A stretch of 64,000 nt of DNA from CAVQBC01 sp963848415 (GCA_963848415.1 CAWKDN010000001.1:682001-746000), one strand, 5' to 3'. Numbered from the stretch's first letter, positions 43,364 through 53,763 are shown. Notes: generated from the letters alone by a model not told the origin. A program made the numbers and translations.

Positions 43364-45157
43364 TTACTCTAGTGCGCCGGGCGCCGACGGCGCGGCGACG
43401 ACCGCCGAGCGGTCCTCCAGCACCCCCTCCAGCGCGAAGATTCGCCGCAGGATCGCGACCGAGGACGCGTACGTGGAGTCCATACCGAAGTAGGACAGGC
43501 CGCGGGCCCCGAGCGTGCGCGCCTGCGTGTACGGCGTGTCAGAGGCGTAGTGGATGATCCCGAAGTCGATCGGCAGCTTGGCGAAGTTGACCGCCTCGCC
43601 GACCGGGTAGCGATCGACGTCAGCGACCTCGTAGACCGCGTTGCAGTACGGGCCGGCCTCCATCTCGACCACCGTGTAAGCCTCGCGGTAGTAGAAGTCG
43701 AGGTACTCCCGGTTCTGCAGGAAGGTGCTCTTGACCGTCACCGCGCGCTGGTTGTCCAGCCCCGAGCCGAACACCAGGAAGGGCGCGATGTCGTCGAACG
43801 CGAACGCGTTGTCCAGCCAGTAGGTCGAGCCCGAGTGCTCGTCGTGGATGACGTCTGAGATCAGCACGTCGCCCACGTCGGCGTTGAGGGTCGCCGCCTT
43901 GCCGAGCACGTAGACGCCGCGCAGGCCGTCGCTGGCGGAGGTGATCTCGCGCAGGATGTTGTAGGCGGCGAGGCCGAGCGGGTACTCGATGTTGACGATC
44001 ACCGCGCCCGAGCGCGCGAGCGCCTCGGTGTCGATCGGCCCGAGCCGCGGGTCCAGGCCGGCGGGATCCAGGCGATCCATGGCGATCACCTGGGAGGAGA
44101 CGCGCAGGGCGGTGCGGCTGGAGATGTGGGTGATCCCCGCCGCGTGCTCGTCGGCGCGGCGGCGCTCCCACTCCGGCCCGTCGTCGGGCTGGGCGCTGTA
44201 GAACAGGCGCGCCGCGAAGTACAGGAGGTTCTCCCACGAGCCCTCGCCGCGGCCGTCGCGGAAGCGGGCGAGCTCCTCGCGCAGGTCCTGCGGGCCGTTG
44301 CGCTCTACGAAGGCCGCGATCTCGCCCGAGCGCGAGCGGGCCACGCCGGTGAGCAGGTTCACGAGCGAGTGGGTGTTGGAGGAGACCACGTACACGGGCC
44401 GCCCGGCGAGGCCCTGGTCGTGCAGGCAGCGGTTGACCGGCGTCCACCAACGCCGCGTCAGCCGCGCGTAGCCGACCTGGCTGCCGCCGAGCATCCGGAT
44501 GCGCAGGTTCATCCGGCGCTCTGAGACCGTGTCGAGCAGGTTCTCCAGCGGACCGCCCCACGCGTCCTCCAGGCGCCACCAGTCGTCCTCGGCGCCGCCG
44601 TAGAGCTCGGCGCAGGCGGCGGGCAGCAGGCCGTCGCCGAGCTCGGCCGGCCGGCCGAGCGTGCGCACCAGCAGGGCGAGCTTGTTGAACTCGATCTGGT
44701 AGGCGACGAGCGTGGGGATCAGGTCGTCGAGGTCGGAGACCGAGGCGAGCAGGACGGCCATCGTGCCCGCGCCGCTGTCGTACCAGCGCCGGCGCCGGGC
44801 GGGCGCCTCGACCGGGGTCCACTCCTCCAGCGGCCCGACGCCCTGGCGGGCGAAGACCTCGGCCTCCTGGCCCATGACGATCACCGTCGCGCGGTGGATG
44901 TCGGCCGGCAGCCGGCGCATCGCGTACAGGAAGCCCCCGATGTCGGGCTCGTCGGCGCCCGCCAGCGGGTGCAGCGAGGAGGTCATCGCCATGTGCGAGG
45001 GCTCGAGCACGCGCAGCCGCGTCTCCCCGGAGGAGCGCAGCAGCGTCGTGTACGTGCGGTGGTAGAGCGCGACCTCGTCGGAGACCAGCCCCGCCGCCTG
45101 GCGCAGGGACGCCCCGCCGGAGGGGCGGGCGGGGACGCGCAGGCGGGGGACGGCCAT
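43364..45157 (-). CDS. large uncharacterised protein with a nucleoside-phosphorylase-like C-terminus
   Basis: A 597-residue cytosolic protein that I cannot assign with certainty (possibly a DUF6909-type protein). The N-terminal 300 residues are helical and rich in Arg and Trp (Y-D-S-G-A-G-T-M, W-W-R-L-E-D-A-W-G-G). The C-terminal part (about 380-580) contains G-V-Y-V-L-G-K-A-A-T-L, D-V-L-I-S-D-V-I-H-D-E and V-V-E-M-E-A-G-P-Y, the last resembling the M-E-A segment of nucleoside phosphorylases and nucleosidases. A nucleotide- or nucleoside-processing role is only a hypothesis. It starts 12 bases after the DUF427 gene in one operon. Confidence 0.7.
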   Translation of the reverse strand: MAVPRLRVPARPSGGASLRQAAGLVSDEVALYHRTYTTLLRSSGETRLRVLEPSHMAMTSSLHPLAGADEPDIGGFLYAMRRLPADIHRATVIVMGQEAEVFARQGVGPLEEWTPVEAPARRRRWYDSGAGTMAVLLASVSDLDDLIPTLVAYQIEFNKLALLVRTLGRPAELGDGLLPAACAELYGGAEDDWWRLEDAWGGPLENLLDTVSERRMNLRIRMLGGSQVGYARLTRRWWTPVNRCLHDQGLAGRPVYVVSSNTHSLVNLLTGVARSRSGEIAAFVERNGPQDLREELARFRDGRGEGSWENLLYFAARLFYSAQPDDGPEWERRRADEHAAGITHISSRTALRVSSQVIAMDRLDPAGLDPRLGPIDTEALARSGAVIVNIEYPLGLAAYNILREITSASDGLRGVYVLGKAATLNADVGDVLISDVIHDEHSGSTYWLDNAFAFDDIAPFLVFGSGLDNQRAVTVKSTFLQNREYLDFYYREAYTVVEMEAGPYCNAVYEVADVDRYPVGEAVNFAKLPIDFGIIHYASDTPYTQARTLGARGLSYFGMDSTYASSVAILRRIFALEGVLEDRSAVVAAPSAPGALE

Positions 45158-45169
45158 CGCCCGCGGACG

Positions 45170-46027
45170 CTACTGGACGACGGCCGTCCTGACCGGCGGT
45201 GCGTCCTTCGAGAACGGCGTCTGCGGGCGCGCCTCGGGCACCTGGTCGATCTCGAGGTCGACGCGCTCGTTGTAGAAGCACACGTAGCCGGCGACGCGGG
45301 CGGCGTCGTGCAGCGGCTCGTCGTAGACCCACACGACGTCCTCGGCCAGCTCGTCGCCCACGCGGACCGAGTAGTAGCGCGCCTCGCCCTTGTAGGGGCA
45401 GCCCGAGGTCGTCTCGCTCGGCTCGAGCAGCTCGTCGCGGACGTCCTCGAGCGGGAGGTACCAGCGCGGCGGCAAGCCGGTCTCGAAGAGCACGCGGGCG
45501 CGGCGCGACTCGCCCAGCGGCTCGCCGTGCAGCGAGACCTTGACGTGGCGCGAGGTGTCGAGCACGTCGACGCGGTGGTAGGGATCGCGGACGTGGCCGA
45601 GCAGCGGCTCGTCCTCCTCCAGCCACTCGTCCAGGGCGGTCGCGTAGACGGCGTAGTGCCCGGCGAGGCCGGCGACCCCTTCGAGCGGCTCGCGGTAGGA
45701 CCACACCGCGTTGACCGCATGCTGTTCGCCCGCGCGCACGGTCCAATAGGACGCGTCGCCCTTCCACGGGCAGTACGTGGTGTGCTCGGTCGGCTCGAGC
45801 AGGTTGATGCGCACGTCGGCCTCGGGGAAGTACAGGACGGGCAGCAGGCCGTGCTCGTGCAGCAGCTTGGCGTCGACGCTGTCGACGATCGTCTCGCCGC
45901 CGAGGCGCCCGCGGATGCGCCGCTGGTAGGGCTCGAGGTAGATCAGGCCCTTGAGGTCGGGCAGCGGGCGGTTGAAGGCGCCCGCCGGGGTGTGCCCGAA
46001 CGGGCCGGTGCCGAGGGTGAGGGTCAT
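45170..46027 (-). CDS. tandem DUF427 domain protein
   Basis: A 285-residue protein with two DUF427 units. The first has Y-C-P-W-K-G-D-A-S-Y-W at about 100 and the second G-C-P-Y-K-G-E-A-R-Y-Y at about 230; each is followed by a segment like W-x-Y-x-E-P-L. The family is small, beta-rich and functionally unknown. The ATG at 46027 begins T-L-T-L-G-T-G-P-F-G. It is preceded on the same strand by the dead PhyH gene and followed by the 597-residue protein. Confidence 0.85.
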   Translation of the reverse strand: MTLTLGTGPFGHTPAGAFNRPLPDLKGLIYLEPYQRRIRGRLGGETIVDSVDAKLLHEHGLLPVLYFPEADVRINLLEPTEHTTYCPWKGDASYWTVRAGEQHAVNAVWSYREPLEGVAGLAGHYAVYATALDEWLEEDEPLLGHVRDPYHRVDVLDTSRHVKVSLHGEPLGESRRARVLFETGLPPRWYLPLEDVRDELLEPSETTSGCPYKGEARYYSVRVGDELAEDVVWVYDEPLHDAARVAGYVCFYNERVDLEIDQVPEARPQTPFSKDAPPVRTAVVQ

Positions 46028-46038
46028 GCCCTCAGAGG

Positions 46039-46534
46039 CTACGCCTGGGAGACCACCGGGTTCATCGGGGTGCGGCTCGCGATCGGGAAGTGGTGGGCGT
46101 CGAAGTGCAACGGCGTGCGCCCGCAGCCCGGCGCCTTGGCGAGCACGTTGTCGTGGTAGAGGCGGACGTCTGAAAGCCCGACGCGCCCGGGCCCGAGCCG
46201 GCCGCGGCCGAGAGCGCCGCCACCCCGGCGCGGGCGATCGCCAGCGCGCCGGCCGACAGCACGGCAGGCAGGCGGATGAACCCCTCCCCCGGAAGCGCTC
46301 GACGTGCTCGGGGCTGAGCGGGTAGGGCTCGGCGAGCTCGTCGGCCAGCTCGCGCTCGCTCAGCGCGGGCGCCGGCGGGGGCGGCGCGACCGGCTCGAGC
46401 TCGGCCGGCGCCGCGCCGGAGCGGTCGGCGAGTGAGAGGTACCAGTCCCACCACGCCTCGTTGGTGTCCTCCCACGGCCGGTCGACACCGGCCTCGCGGG
46501 CATGCTCGGAGCTCAGGACGCGGCTGGACTCCAT
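46039..46534 (-). pseudogene. decayed phytanoyl-CoA dioxygenase (PhyH)-family gene
   Basis: Read on the minus strand from ATG 46534. Frame one gives W-E-D-T-N-E-A-W-W-D-W-Y and E-L-A-E-P-Y-P-L-S-P-E-H-V-E. Frame two continues G-F-I-R-L-P-A-V-L-S. Frame three continues D-V-R-L-Y-H-D-N-V-L-A-K and G-C-G-R-T-P-L-H-F-D, the iron-binding H-x-D region of PhyH oxygenases, but then stops after about 18 more residues (TAG 46039-46041). Two frameshifts and loss of the C-terminal half, including the second iron-binding His, make it nonfunctional. The start overlaps the end of the methyltransferase gene by 22 bases. Confidence 0.78.
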
Positions 46535-47346
46535 GTCGGGTCGTCTCCCTCGGGAGGGGCGGGGCCCAGGAAGACGAGGTCGACCTCCTGGGGAAAGCGG
46601 TACCGGTCGCCCTGGCGGCAGCCGGCGAGGTAGGGGCCGAGGGTCGGACCGGCGAGCATGCCGGCGAGCGGCACGCCGTCGTCGAAGGCGCAGCGCTGCA
46701 GGTAGCCCTCGAGCGTCGCCTCGTCGGCGGCGGCGACCGTGTGGTCGTAGGCGATCCGCCGCACGCGCGGCTGCCCGCCCGTGGCGCGCAGCGCGGCGAC
46801 GACCTCGTCGCTGGTCAGGTACGGCGTGGTCGGCGTGTCCGCTCGGAAGTCGGCCAGGAAGCGCGCGTAGAAGTGCAGGTAGAACGACTCGGCGGCGGCA
46901 TGGGCGACGAAGCCGAGGCCGTCCGGGGCGAGCGCGGCGAGGAAGCGTTCGGCGCCCGCGGCGAGCTCGGCCGGCGGCAGCGCGTAGAGCGCGTGCGTCG
47001 CCCACACGACGTCGAACGGTCCGGCCGCCGGATCGAGGCCCTGCAAGGTCGTCTCGTGGCGCGCGCCGGGGGCGAACGGCGCCCGCAGGACGCCCGCCGC
47101 CTCGGCGAGCGAGAAGGCCGAGGGATCGAGCAGCGCGTAGTCGATCGTGCGTCCGGCGAGCGTGTCGAGGCGAGCGTGGCGCAGCAGCGCGGCGGGGAAC
47201 TTGCCCGAGCCGCAGGCGACGTCGAGCAGCGTCAGCTCGGCGTCGCCGGCGCGCCGCGCGAGCAGGGCGCCGAAGGCGTCCTCCCAGGCGACGTCCTCGG
47301 CCAGGCGCACGTAGTCGAGCGTGGCCAGCGCGTAGAAGGCCTCCAT
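46513..47346 (-). CDS. class I SAM-dependent methyltransferase
   Basis: A protein of at least 277 residues with a SAM-binding motif L-L-D-V-A-C-G-S-G-K-F at about 40-50 and a catalytic-type segment F-D-V-V-W-A-T-H-A-L-Y-A-L-P. The small-molecule substrate is unknown. Start choice is uncertain: natural-looking protein (S-L-A-H-W-S-E-A-G-R) continues upstream of the ATG at 47346 in the same frame but without ATG or GTG; CTG 47427 is a possible non-standard start. The end overlaps the PhyH remnant, suggesting a former methyltransferase-dioxygenase operon. Confidence 0.78.
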   Translation of the reverse strand: MEAFYALATLDYVRLAEDVAWEDAFGALLARRAGDAELTLLDVACGSGKFPAALLRHARLDTLAGRTIDYALLDPSAFSLAEAAGVLRAPFAPGARHETTLQGLDPAAGPFDVVWATHALYALPPAELAAGAERFLAALAPDGLGFVAHAAAESFYLHFYARFLADFRADTPTTPYLTSDEVVAALRATGGQPRVRRIAYDHTVAAADEATLEGYLQRCAFDDGVPLAGMLAGPTLGPYLAGCRQGDRYRFPQEVDLVFLGPAPPEGDDPTWSPAAS

Positions 47347-47476
47347 CTCCGAGCGGCCCGCCTCGCTCCAGTGGGCGAGGCTGCGCGCGGCGGTGTCGCC
47401 CTCGGGGGTGAGCGGCGAAAGGGACAGGGGCCCGACCCTAGATCAGCGCCCAAGCGGCGCCGTGCCGAGCCGGCCG

Positions 47477-47992
47477 TCAGTCGTGGTGCGGCGCGCCGTG
47501 TTCGCCGCGGACGACGACGACGGGGCGCCGGCAGTGGTCCAGCACGCGGCGCGACGTGCTCCCCAGCACGCGCGAGCGGATGCCCGAGAGCCCGCGCGAG
47601 CCGACCACCACCGCCTGCGCGTCGTGCTCCTCGGCGAGGTGCACGAGCGTCTCGGCGACGTCGAGCTCGTCGGGCACGGCGAGCGGCTCGGCGGCCAGAC
47701 CGAGCGAGCGGGCCAGCTCGGCGCCCTCGGCCGAGACGGCCTCGGCGTGCCCGCGCATCGACCGGTCGACGTCGAGCACCGTCTCGGGGTCGGGCGGAAT
47801 CAGGCCGACCCCGAACGGGTCCCCCGCCGCGCTGCCCATCGCCGCGGCGATGCCCGGCTCCCAGATCGTGACCACGAGGACGATCTTGTGGCCGAGCAGG
47901 TGCGCGGCCTCGTGGACCGCCTCGCGCGCGGCGTCTGAGCCGTCGTAGGCCAGCAGGACGGGCCGGAGGTCGGGCGTCGCCGGGCCGCTCAC
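47477..47992 (-). CDS. universal stress protein UspA family
   Basis: A 171-residue Usp-domain protein with the opening P-V-L-L-A-Y-D-G-S-D-A-A and the ATP-binding-type ending G-S-R-G-L-S-G, G-S-T-S-R-R-V-L and C-R-R-P-V-V-V-V. It would bind ATP or AMP and help in stress survival. The GTG at 47992 overlaps the stop of the upstream membrane-protein gene by 4 bases (GTGA), which fixes the start. Confidence 0.9.
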   Translation of the reverse strand: MSGPATPDLRPVLLAYDGSDAAREAVHEAAHLLGHKIVLVVTIWEPGIAAAMGSAAGDPFGVGLIPPDPETVLDVDRSMRGHAEAVSAEGAELARSLGLAAEPLAVPDELDVAETLVHLAEEHDAQAVVVGSRGLSGIRSRVLGSTSRRVLDHCRRPVVVVRGEHGAPHHD

Positions 47993-48729
47993 AGCCGCTC
48001 GCGCTCGCGCGGCCGGGTCGCCGCCGGCTCGCCGTCGCGCGCCGGGCTGAGCGGAGTGAGGTCGGGCTCGCCGGGCGCCCACGAGGCGTCTGGGGCGGGC
48101 GGCGGGAAGGTGACGGTGAGGTTGCGGTCGTCCGCCCCCGCCCGGCGCATGTGCCGGTACCAGCGATGGAACAGCGGGGCGGCCAGTACCACCAGGGCGT
48201 TGAGGACGCCGAGGCCGGCCAGCATCCACAGGTGCTCCCACAGCGGCGCGCCCTCGCCGGCGACGACCGCGGCGAGCCCCGCGAAGGCGACCGAGATGCC
48301 CATGCTGATGTAGTAGTCGATCGGGAAGCGCCAGATCCAGATCCCAGAGAACCACCACACGCGCCCGCGCGTGAAGCGCGCCACCGTGTAGGCCGGGTTG
48401 AGCACGAACCACAGGTAGTCCCACACCACGGCGAGGGCGAAGTAGGTCCCGATCGTCGCCAGCTCGCGCGACAGCGTCCAGTCGACGCCGTAGACGAAGG
48501 GCAGGTGCAGAAGCAGCAGCGGGACCGTGAAGGCGTAGACGTGGTAGCCGGTGAGCGGCCGCCCGCCCATCGCCACACGGAAGAGCTTCATGAAGCTCCC
48601 GCGCTGCTTGTACCAGGTGGGCATCCGCTCGGCCCAGCCCCAGCCGCCCTCGATCTCGATCTCGATCCCCGCGAGCGCGAACGAGTAGACGAACAGCAGG
48701 AGGATGCGGCCGATCTCGAGGTCGTCCAT
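47989..48729 (-). CDS. multi-pass membrane protein of unknown function
   Basis: A 246-residue protein with about five hydrophobic helices (near 8-25, 60-82, 88-108, 122-155 and 165-182) and many Trp and Tyr residues at the membrane borders (W-W-F-S-G-I-W-I-W). The C-terminal 60 residues are Pro-rich and cytosolic. I do not recognise the family. It is coupled to the UspA gene by a 4-base overlap and preceded by another membrane gene. Confidence 0.7.
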   Translation of the reverse strand: MDDLEIGRILLLFVYSFALAGIEIEIEGGWGWAERMPTWYKQRGSFMKLFRVAMGGRPLTGYHVYAFTVPLLLLHLPFVYGVDWTLSRELATIGTYFALAVVWDYLWFVLNPAYTVARFTRGRVWWFSGIWIWRFPIDYYISMGISVAFAGLAAVVAGEGAPLWEHLWMLAGLGVLNALVVLAAPLFHRWYRHMRRAGADDRNLTVTFPPPAPDASWAPGEPDLTPLSPARDGEPAATRPRERERL

Positions 48730-48738
48730 GGCGTGCGC

Positions 48739-49602
48739 TCAGACGCTGTCGCGGCGACGGCCGCGGCGCGGAGCGAAGGCTCCCTCGAGGTCGGCGGCGT
48801 CGAACCCGGGCGCCGCCTCGCCGGCGGTGGCGAAGCGGAAGAGCGCCACGCGGAAGATGACGCCGAGCGCCGAGCCGACGACCCCGGCGGCGATCAGGAT
48901 CAGCACCACCACCGCCACCGCGGCCAACCCGACGACGGGCGCGGACTCGAGCGTCAGGAAGGCGATCCCGCCGAAGATCAGCACCGGCAGCAGCACGACC
49001 AGGAAGACGGCGAAGCCGATCGACGCGGTGCCGACCAGCCCCTCGCCCCAGCGCTCGCGGATCAGCTTGGCCGAGCGCTTGAGCGCGTCGCCGGGGCCGA
49101 GCCCCTCGAGCGCCAGCACCGGGACGACGAAGAACGTCGCGATCGACCACGCCGCGCCGGCGAGACCGGCGAAGAGCGAGGCCGCGACGCTGCCGAGCGG
49201 CGACTCGCGCAGCAGGCCCTCGATGACGTTGATCACGAGGCCCACGGTCACCTGCAGCAGCGCCCACTTCGCGATTGCCCCGCGGTGCCGGCCGGCGACC
49301 GCCATGCCGTCGGAGAGCTCGGTGTCGCGGCCCTGAAGCGAGAGCGTCGCGGCGCCGGCCAGCGCGACGTTGAAGTAGACGGAGGCGAAGGTGGCGCCGT
49401 AGGCCGCGAGGAGCACGAACGGCGCCGCCGGCCAGATCGACTCCGTCGCCGCGTAGGCCGCGATCCCCGGGGCGATCAGCAGCACGAAGGCGATCGTGCC
49501 GAAGGTGAAGGCGAGCAGCGGGAAGGCGATCAGCGAGCTGTCGCGCCGCAGGACCGCCCAGCTGTCCTTCGCCAGCCGCCAGCCTCTGCCGATCCTGCTC
49601 AT
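48739..49602 (-). CDS. DUF6159-like integral membrane protein
   Basis: A 287-residue membrane protein with six strongly hydrophobic segments spread along its length. The start R-I-G-R-G-W-R-L-A-K-D-S-W-A-V-L and the segment L-x-L-E-G-L-G-P-G-D-A-L-K-R-S are typical of the DUF6159 group of actinobacterial membrane proteins, whose function is unknown. ATG 49602 is chosen; longer starts add Arg-rich non-conserved sequence. It ends 9 bases before the next gene, so the three genes 49602 to 47477 form an operon. Confidence 0.72.
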   Translation of the reverse strand: MSRIGRGWRLAKDSWAVLRRDSSLIAFPLLAFTFGTIAFVLLIAPGIAAYAATESIWPAAPFVLLAAYGATFASVYFNVALAGAATLSLQGRDTELSDGMAVAGRHRGAIAKWALLQVTVGLVINVIEGLLRESPLGSVAASLFAGLAGAAWSIATFFVVPVLALEGLGPGDALKRSAKLIRERWGEGLVGTASIGFAVFLVVLLPVLIFGGIAFLTLESAPVVGLAAVAVVVLILIAAGVVGSALGVIFRVALFRFATAGEAAPGFDAADLEGAFAPRRGRRRDSV

Positions 49603-49719
49603 GCGCCCCGGCGGCCGTTCACGGGCCGGGACCCTAGTGACGAAACGGCTCCGGGTGAAGGGGTGGGCGCTCGCGGCCAGGGTGACGGGTCGCACACGAG
49701 CGCTTTAGGATCGGCAGTA

Positions 49720-49742
49720 ATCTAAGTCTCCAAGACTGAGAT
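49720..49742. promoter_or_regulatory. inverted repeat operator candidate upstream of clpE-like gene
   Basis: ATCTAAGTCT (49720-49729) and AGACTGAGAT (49733-49742) form a 10-bp inverted repeat with one mismatch around CCA, ending 14 bases before the GTG start and just before the AGGAGA ribosome site. The stretch is much more AT-rich than its surroundings. It fits neither the HAIR (HspR), CIRCE (HrcA) nor CtsR consensus closely, so the heat-shock regulator would be another protein. Confidence 0.5.
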
Positions 49743-49756
49743 CTAGGAGATTCCCC

Positions 49757-51961
<2,205 letters not shown>

Positions 51962-51971
51962 CGAGGCACAT

Positions 51972-52005
51972 GCGCGCCGCGCCCTGGTCCCGGGGTGCGG
52001 CGCGC
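51972..52005. terminator. strong hairpin between convergent clpE-like and azlD genes
   Basis: Thirteen-base arms (51972-51984 and 51993-52005) pair with a single G-T mismatch around a short loop. It lies a few bases after the clpE-like stop and before the azlD stop, so it can serve both strands. No T-run follows. Confidence 0.6.
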
Positions 52006-52013
52006 GCCGCCCT

Positions 52014-52325
52014 TCAGGCGACCAGCCGCGCGAGCGCGGTCGCCGCCGCTGCGGCGGCGACCACCACGATCATCGGCGCCCTGAGGGCCAGCGCGACCGC
52101 CGCCACCGCCAGCCCGATCACCCGCTCGTCGAGCGCGATGCCCGACGGGGAGCCGGAGAACGTCTGGTAGGCGATCAGCGCCGTCAGCAGGGCCGGCGCG
52201 ACGAGCCGGATGACCGCCAGCGCTCGGTCCGGCGGCCGGCGCTCGCCCAGCGCCAGCGGCCCCGAGGCCTTCAGGAGTGCGGTGCCCGCGAAGAGCACGG
52301 CCACGAGGGTCCAGATGGCGCTCAC
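52014..52325 (-). CDS. azlD: AzlD-family branched-chain amino acid exporter small subunit
   Basis: A 103-residue membrane protein with three to four hydrophobic segments, the normal AzlD size. It contains R-L-V-A-P-A-L-L-T-A-L-I near 42-53, typical for AzlD. With AzlC it forms a branched-chain amino acid (and azaleucine) efflux system. The GTG at 52325 overlaps the azlC stop by 4 bases. Confidence 0.87.
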   Translation of the reverse strand: MSAIWTLVAVLFAGTALLKASGPLALGERRPPDRALAVIRLVAPALLTALIAYQTFSGSPSGIALDERVIGLAVAAVALALRAPMIVVVAAAAAATALARLVA

Positions 52326-52978
52326 GCGCGGCGCAATCCGATCAGCGCCGCGACCGAGGCGGCGATCACCGGCACGCCCGGCGGCGCCCACGGCATCAGC
52401 GCCAGCGTGACCAGCGCGGCGAGGACGACCACCAGCGCCGCCTCCCGGCTGCGGACCTCGCCGACCAGCAGGGCGAGATAGAAGGCGGGGAAGACCGCGT
52501 CGAGGCCGAGCGTGTCGGGGTCCGGCAGGCGACTGCCGAGCGCGAGCCCGATCGCGGTGCCGCCGATCCACGAGCTCGCCTGCGGGATCGTTGCGCCGAT
52601 CAGCCGGTCGCGGGAGAACGTCCCGTCGCGGCGGTCGGCCATCACGAACGAGGCGTCGACGATCGCCTGGGACTCCGCCGAGCGGCGCAGGCGCCCGCCG
52701 AGCAGCGACGGCGCGAGCGCGAAGCTCATCGGCACGAAGCGGGCGTTCATCAGCAGGCCCGCCGCCCCGGCCGCCGCGGCGCTGCCGCCGGCCTGCAGGA
52801 CGCTGAGCGTCGCGAACTGGGCGCCGCCCGAGAAGACCAGCACGGACATGACCAGCGGTGCGAGCGCGCCCATGACCGGCTCGGCGAGCACGCCGAAGGA
52901 CGCGCCGAGCAGGAGCGTCGGCACGACCAGCGGGATCGCCGCGCGCAGGCCGTCACGCAGGTCGTTGCTGAGCGGCAC
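52322..52978 (-). CDS. azlC: AzlC-family branched-chain amino acid exporter large subunit
   Basis: A 218-residue membrane protein beginning L-R-A-A-I-P-L-V-V-P-T-L-L-L-G and containing F-S-G-G-A-Q-F-A at about 48-55 and L-L-M-N-A-R-F-V-P-M-S at about 75-85, the signature of AzlC. It forms the amino acid efflux system with AzlD. It is divergent, only 16 bases away, from a CGNR-type regulator gene, which probably controls it. Confidence 0.92.
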   Translation of the reverse strand: MPLSNDLRDGLRAAIPLVVPTLLLGASFGVLAEPVMGALAPLVMSVLVFSGGAQFATLSVLQAGGSAAAAGAAGLLMNARFVPMSFALAPSLLGGRLRRSAESQAIVDASFVMADRRDGTFSRDRLIGATIPQASSWIGGTAIGLALGSRLPDPDTLGLDAVFPAFYLALLVGEVRSREAALVVVLAALVTLALMPWAPPGVPVIAASVAALIGLRRA

Positions 52979-52987
52979 GTCTAAGGC

Positions 52988-53014
52988 TTACCATATGCGA
53001 GTGCCAAGTGGTAA
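52988..53014. promoter_or_regulatory. TTACCA-N15-TGGTAA operator candidate
   Basis: TTACCA (52988-52993) and TGGTAA (53009-53014) are perfect complements. The site spans the start of the CGNR regulator gene and sits just upstream of azlC, where a shared autoregulatory operator would be expected. The central bases are not symmetric. Confidence 0.45.
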
Positions 53015-53597
53015 CGCAGCGACGCCGGAGACGATCCAGCTTCGGGGCGGGACGCTCGCGCTGGACTTCGCCAACAGCGTCGACTACGACGAGCACGGCC
53101 ACTTCGTCGCGCCCGCGTCGACCGACGTGCTCACCGCGCCGGAGCTGCTGGCGCGGTGGGGCGAGCGCCTCGGGATCGTGTCCGCTGCGGTGCGCATCAC
53201 CGGCGGCGACTTGCAGGCTGCTCGGGAGCTGCGGGCGGCGCTGCACGTCGTCTTCAGCGCAGTCGCCCGGGACGCCGAGCCGCCGCGGCGCGAGCTCGCT
53301 GCGATCGCGGAGAGCTACGCTGCGGCGACCGCCGCCGGCCGGCTCGCGCCCGGGGGGTACGGGGCATGGCGCCTCCAATGGCCGACGGGCGAGCCGCGCG
53401 CGATCCGCTTCGCCGTCGCCGCCGACGCGGTGCGCCTGCTCGGCGATCCCGCGCGGCTCGCGCGCGTCACCCGCTGCCCCGGCCGCGACTGCGGCTGGCT
53501 GTTCCTCAACGCCAGCGGGCGCCGGCGGTGGTGCTCGATGGGCGCGTGCGGCAGTCGGGAGAAGATGCGCCGGATGTACGCGCGGCGTCATCCCTGA
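52995..53597 (+). CDS. CGNR zinc-finger regulator (ABATE domain)
   Basis: A 200-residue protein: N-terminal ABATE-type domain with L-A-L-D-F-A-N-S-V at about 20, and a C-terminal zinc finger with C-P-G-R-D-C-G-W-L-F-L and R-R-W-C-S-M-G-A-C-G-S-R. The family motif C-G-N-R reads C-G-S-R here. Proteins of this type are putative transcription regulators. It is divergent from azlCD. ATG 52995 or GTG 53001 may be used; the start lies inside the TTACCA/TGGTAA palindrome. Confidence 0.82.
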   Translation: MRVPSGNAATPETIQLRGGTLALDFANSVDYDEHGHFVAPASTDVLTAPELLARWGERLGIVSAAVRITGGDLQAARELRAALHVVFSAVARDAEPPRRELAAIAESYAAATAAGRLAPGGYGAWRLQWPTGEPRAIRFAVAADAVRLLGDPARLARVTRCPGRDCGWLFLNASGRRRWCSMGACGSREKMRRMYARRHP

Positions 53598-53658
53598 GCG
53601 CCCGGTCGACGCGGCGAACCCCGCATCGAGGGTGGGTGCGGTCCGGCTCGGAGCGATC

Positions 53659-53674
53659 AAAACGTCGAGATTCG
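53659..53674 (+). repeat. AAAACGTCGAGAT repeat, copy 1
   Basis: The motif AAAACGTCGAGATTCG occurs here and two related copies follow within 100 bases. It lies in the 182-base gap between the CGNR and GNAT genes, which otherwise holds no gene. Confidence 0.55.
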
Positions 53675-53718
53675 CAGCGAAGATGGGGCCGGCTCGCCGT
53701 CTTGCTCGCTCTAGGACC

Positions 53719-53763
53719 ACAACGTCGAGATCGATCCGGAGGCACTCCGGATCTCGACGTTTT
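53719..53763. repeat. large imperfect hairpin built from AACGTCGAGATC repeats
   Basis: A direct copy of AACGTCGAGATC (53721-53732) and an inverted copy (GATCTCGACGTT, 53750-53761) pair together, extended by CCGGAG/CTCCGG, with a 3-base bulge and a short loop. The GNAT gene starts 17 bases later. It could be an attenuator, a binding site or a dispersed palindromic repeat. Confidence 0.6.

Noticed and set aside
49720..49742. HAIR or CIRCE heat-shock operator upstream of the ClpE-like gene
   Set aside because: The inverted repeat has a 3-base spacer and sequence unlike CTTGAGT-N7-ACTCAAG or the CIRCE arms, so only a generic operator is proposed.
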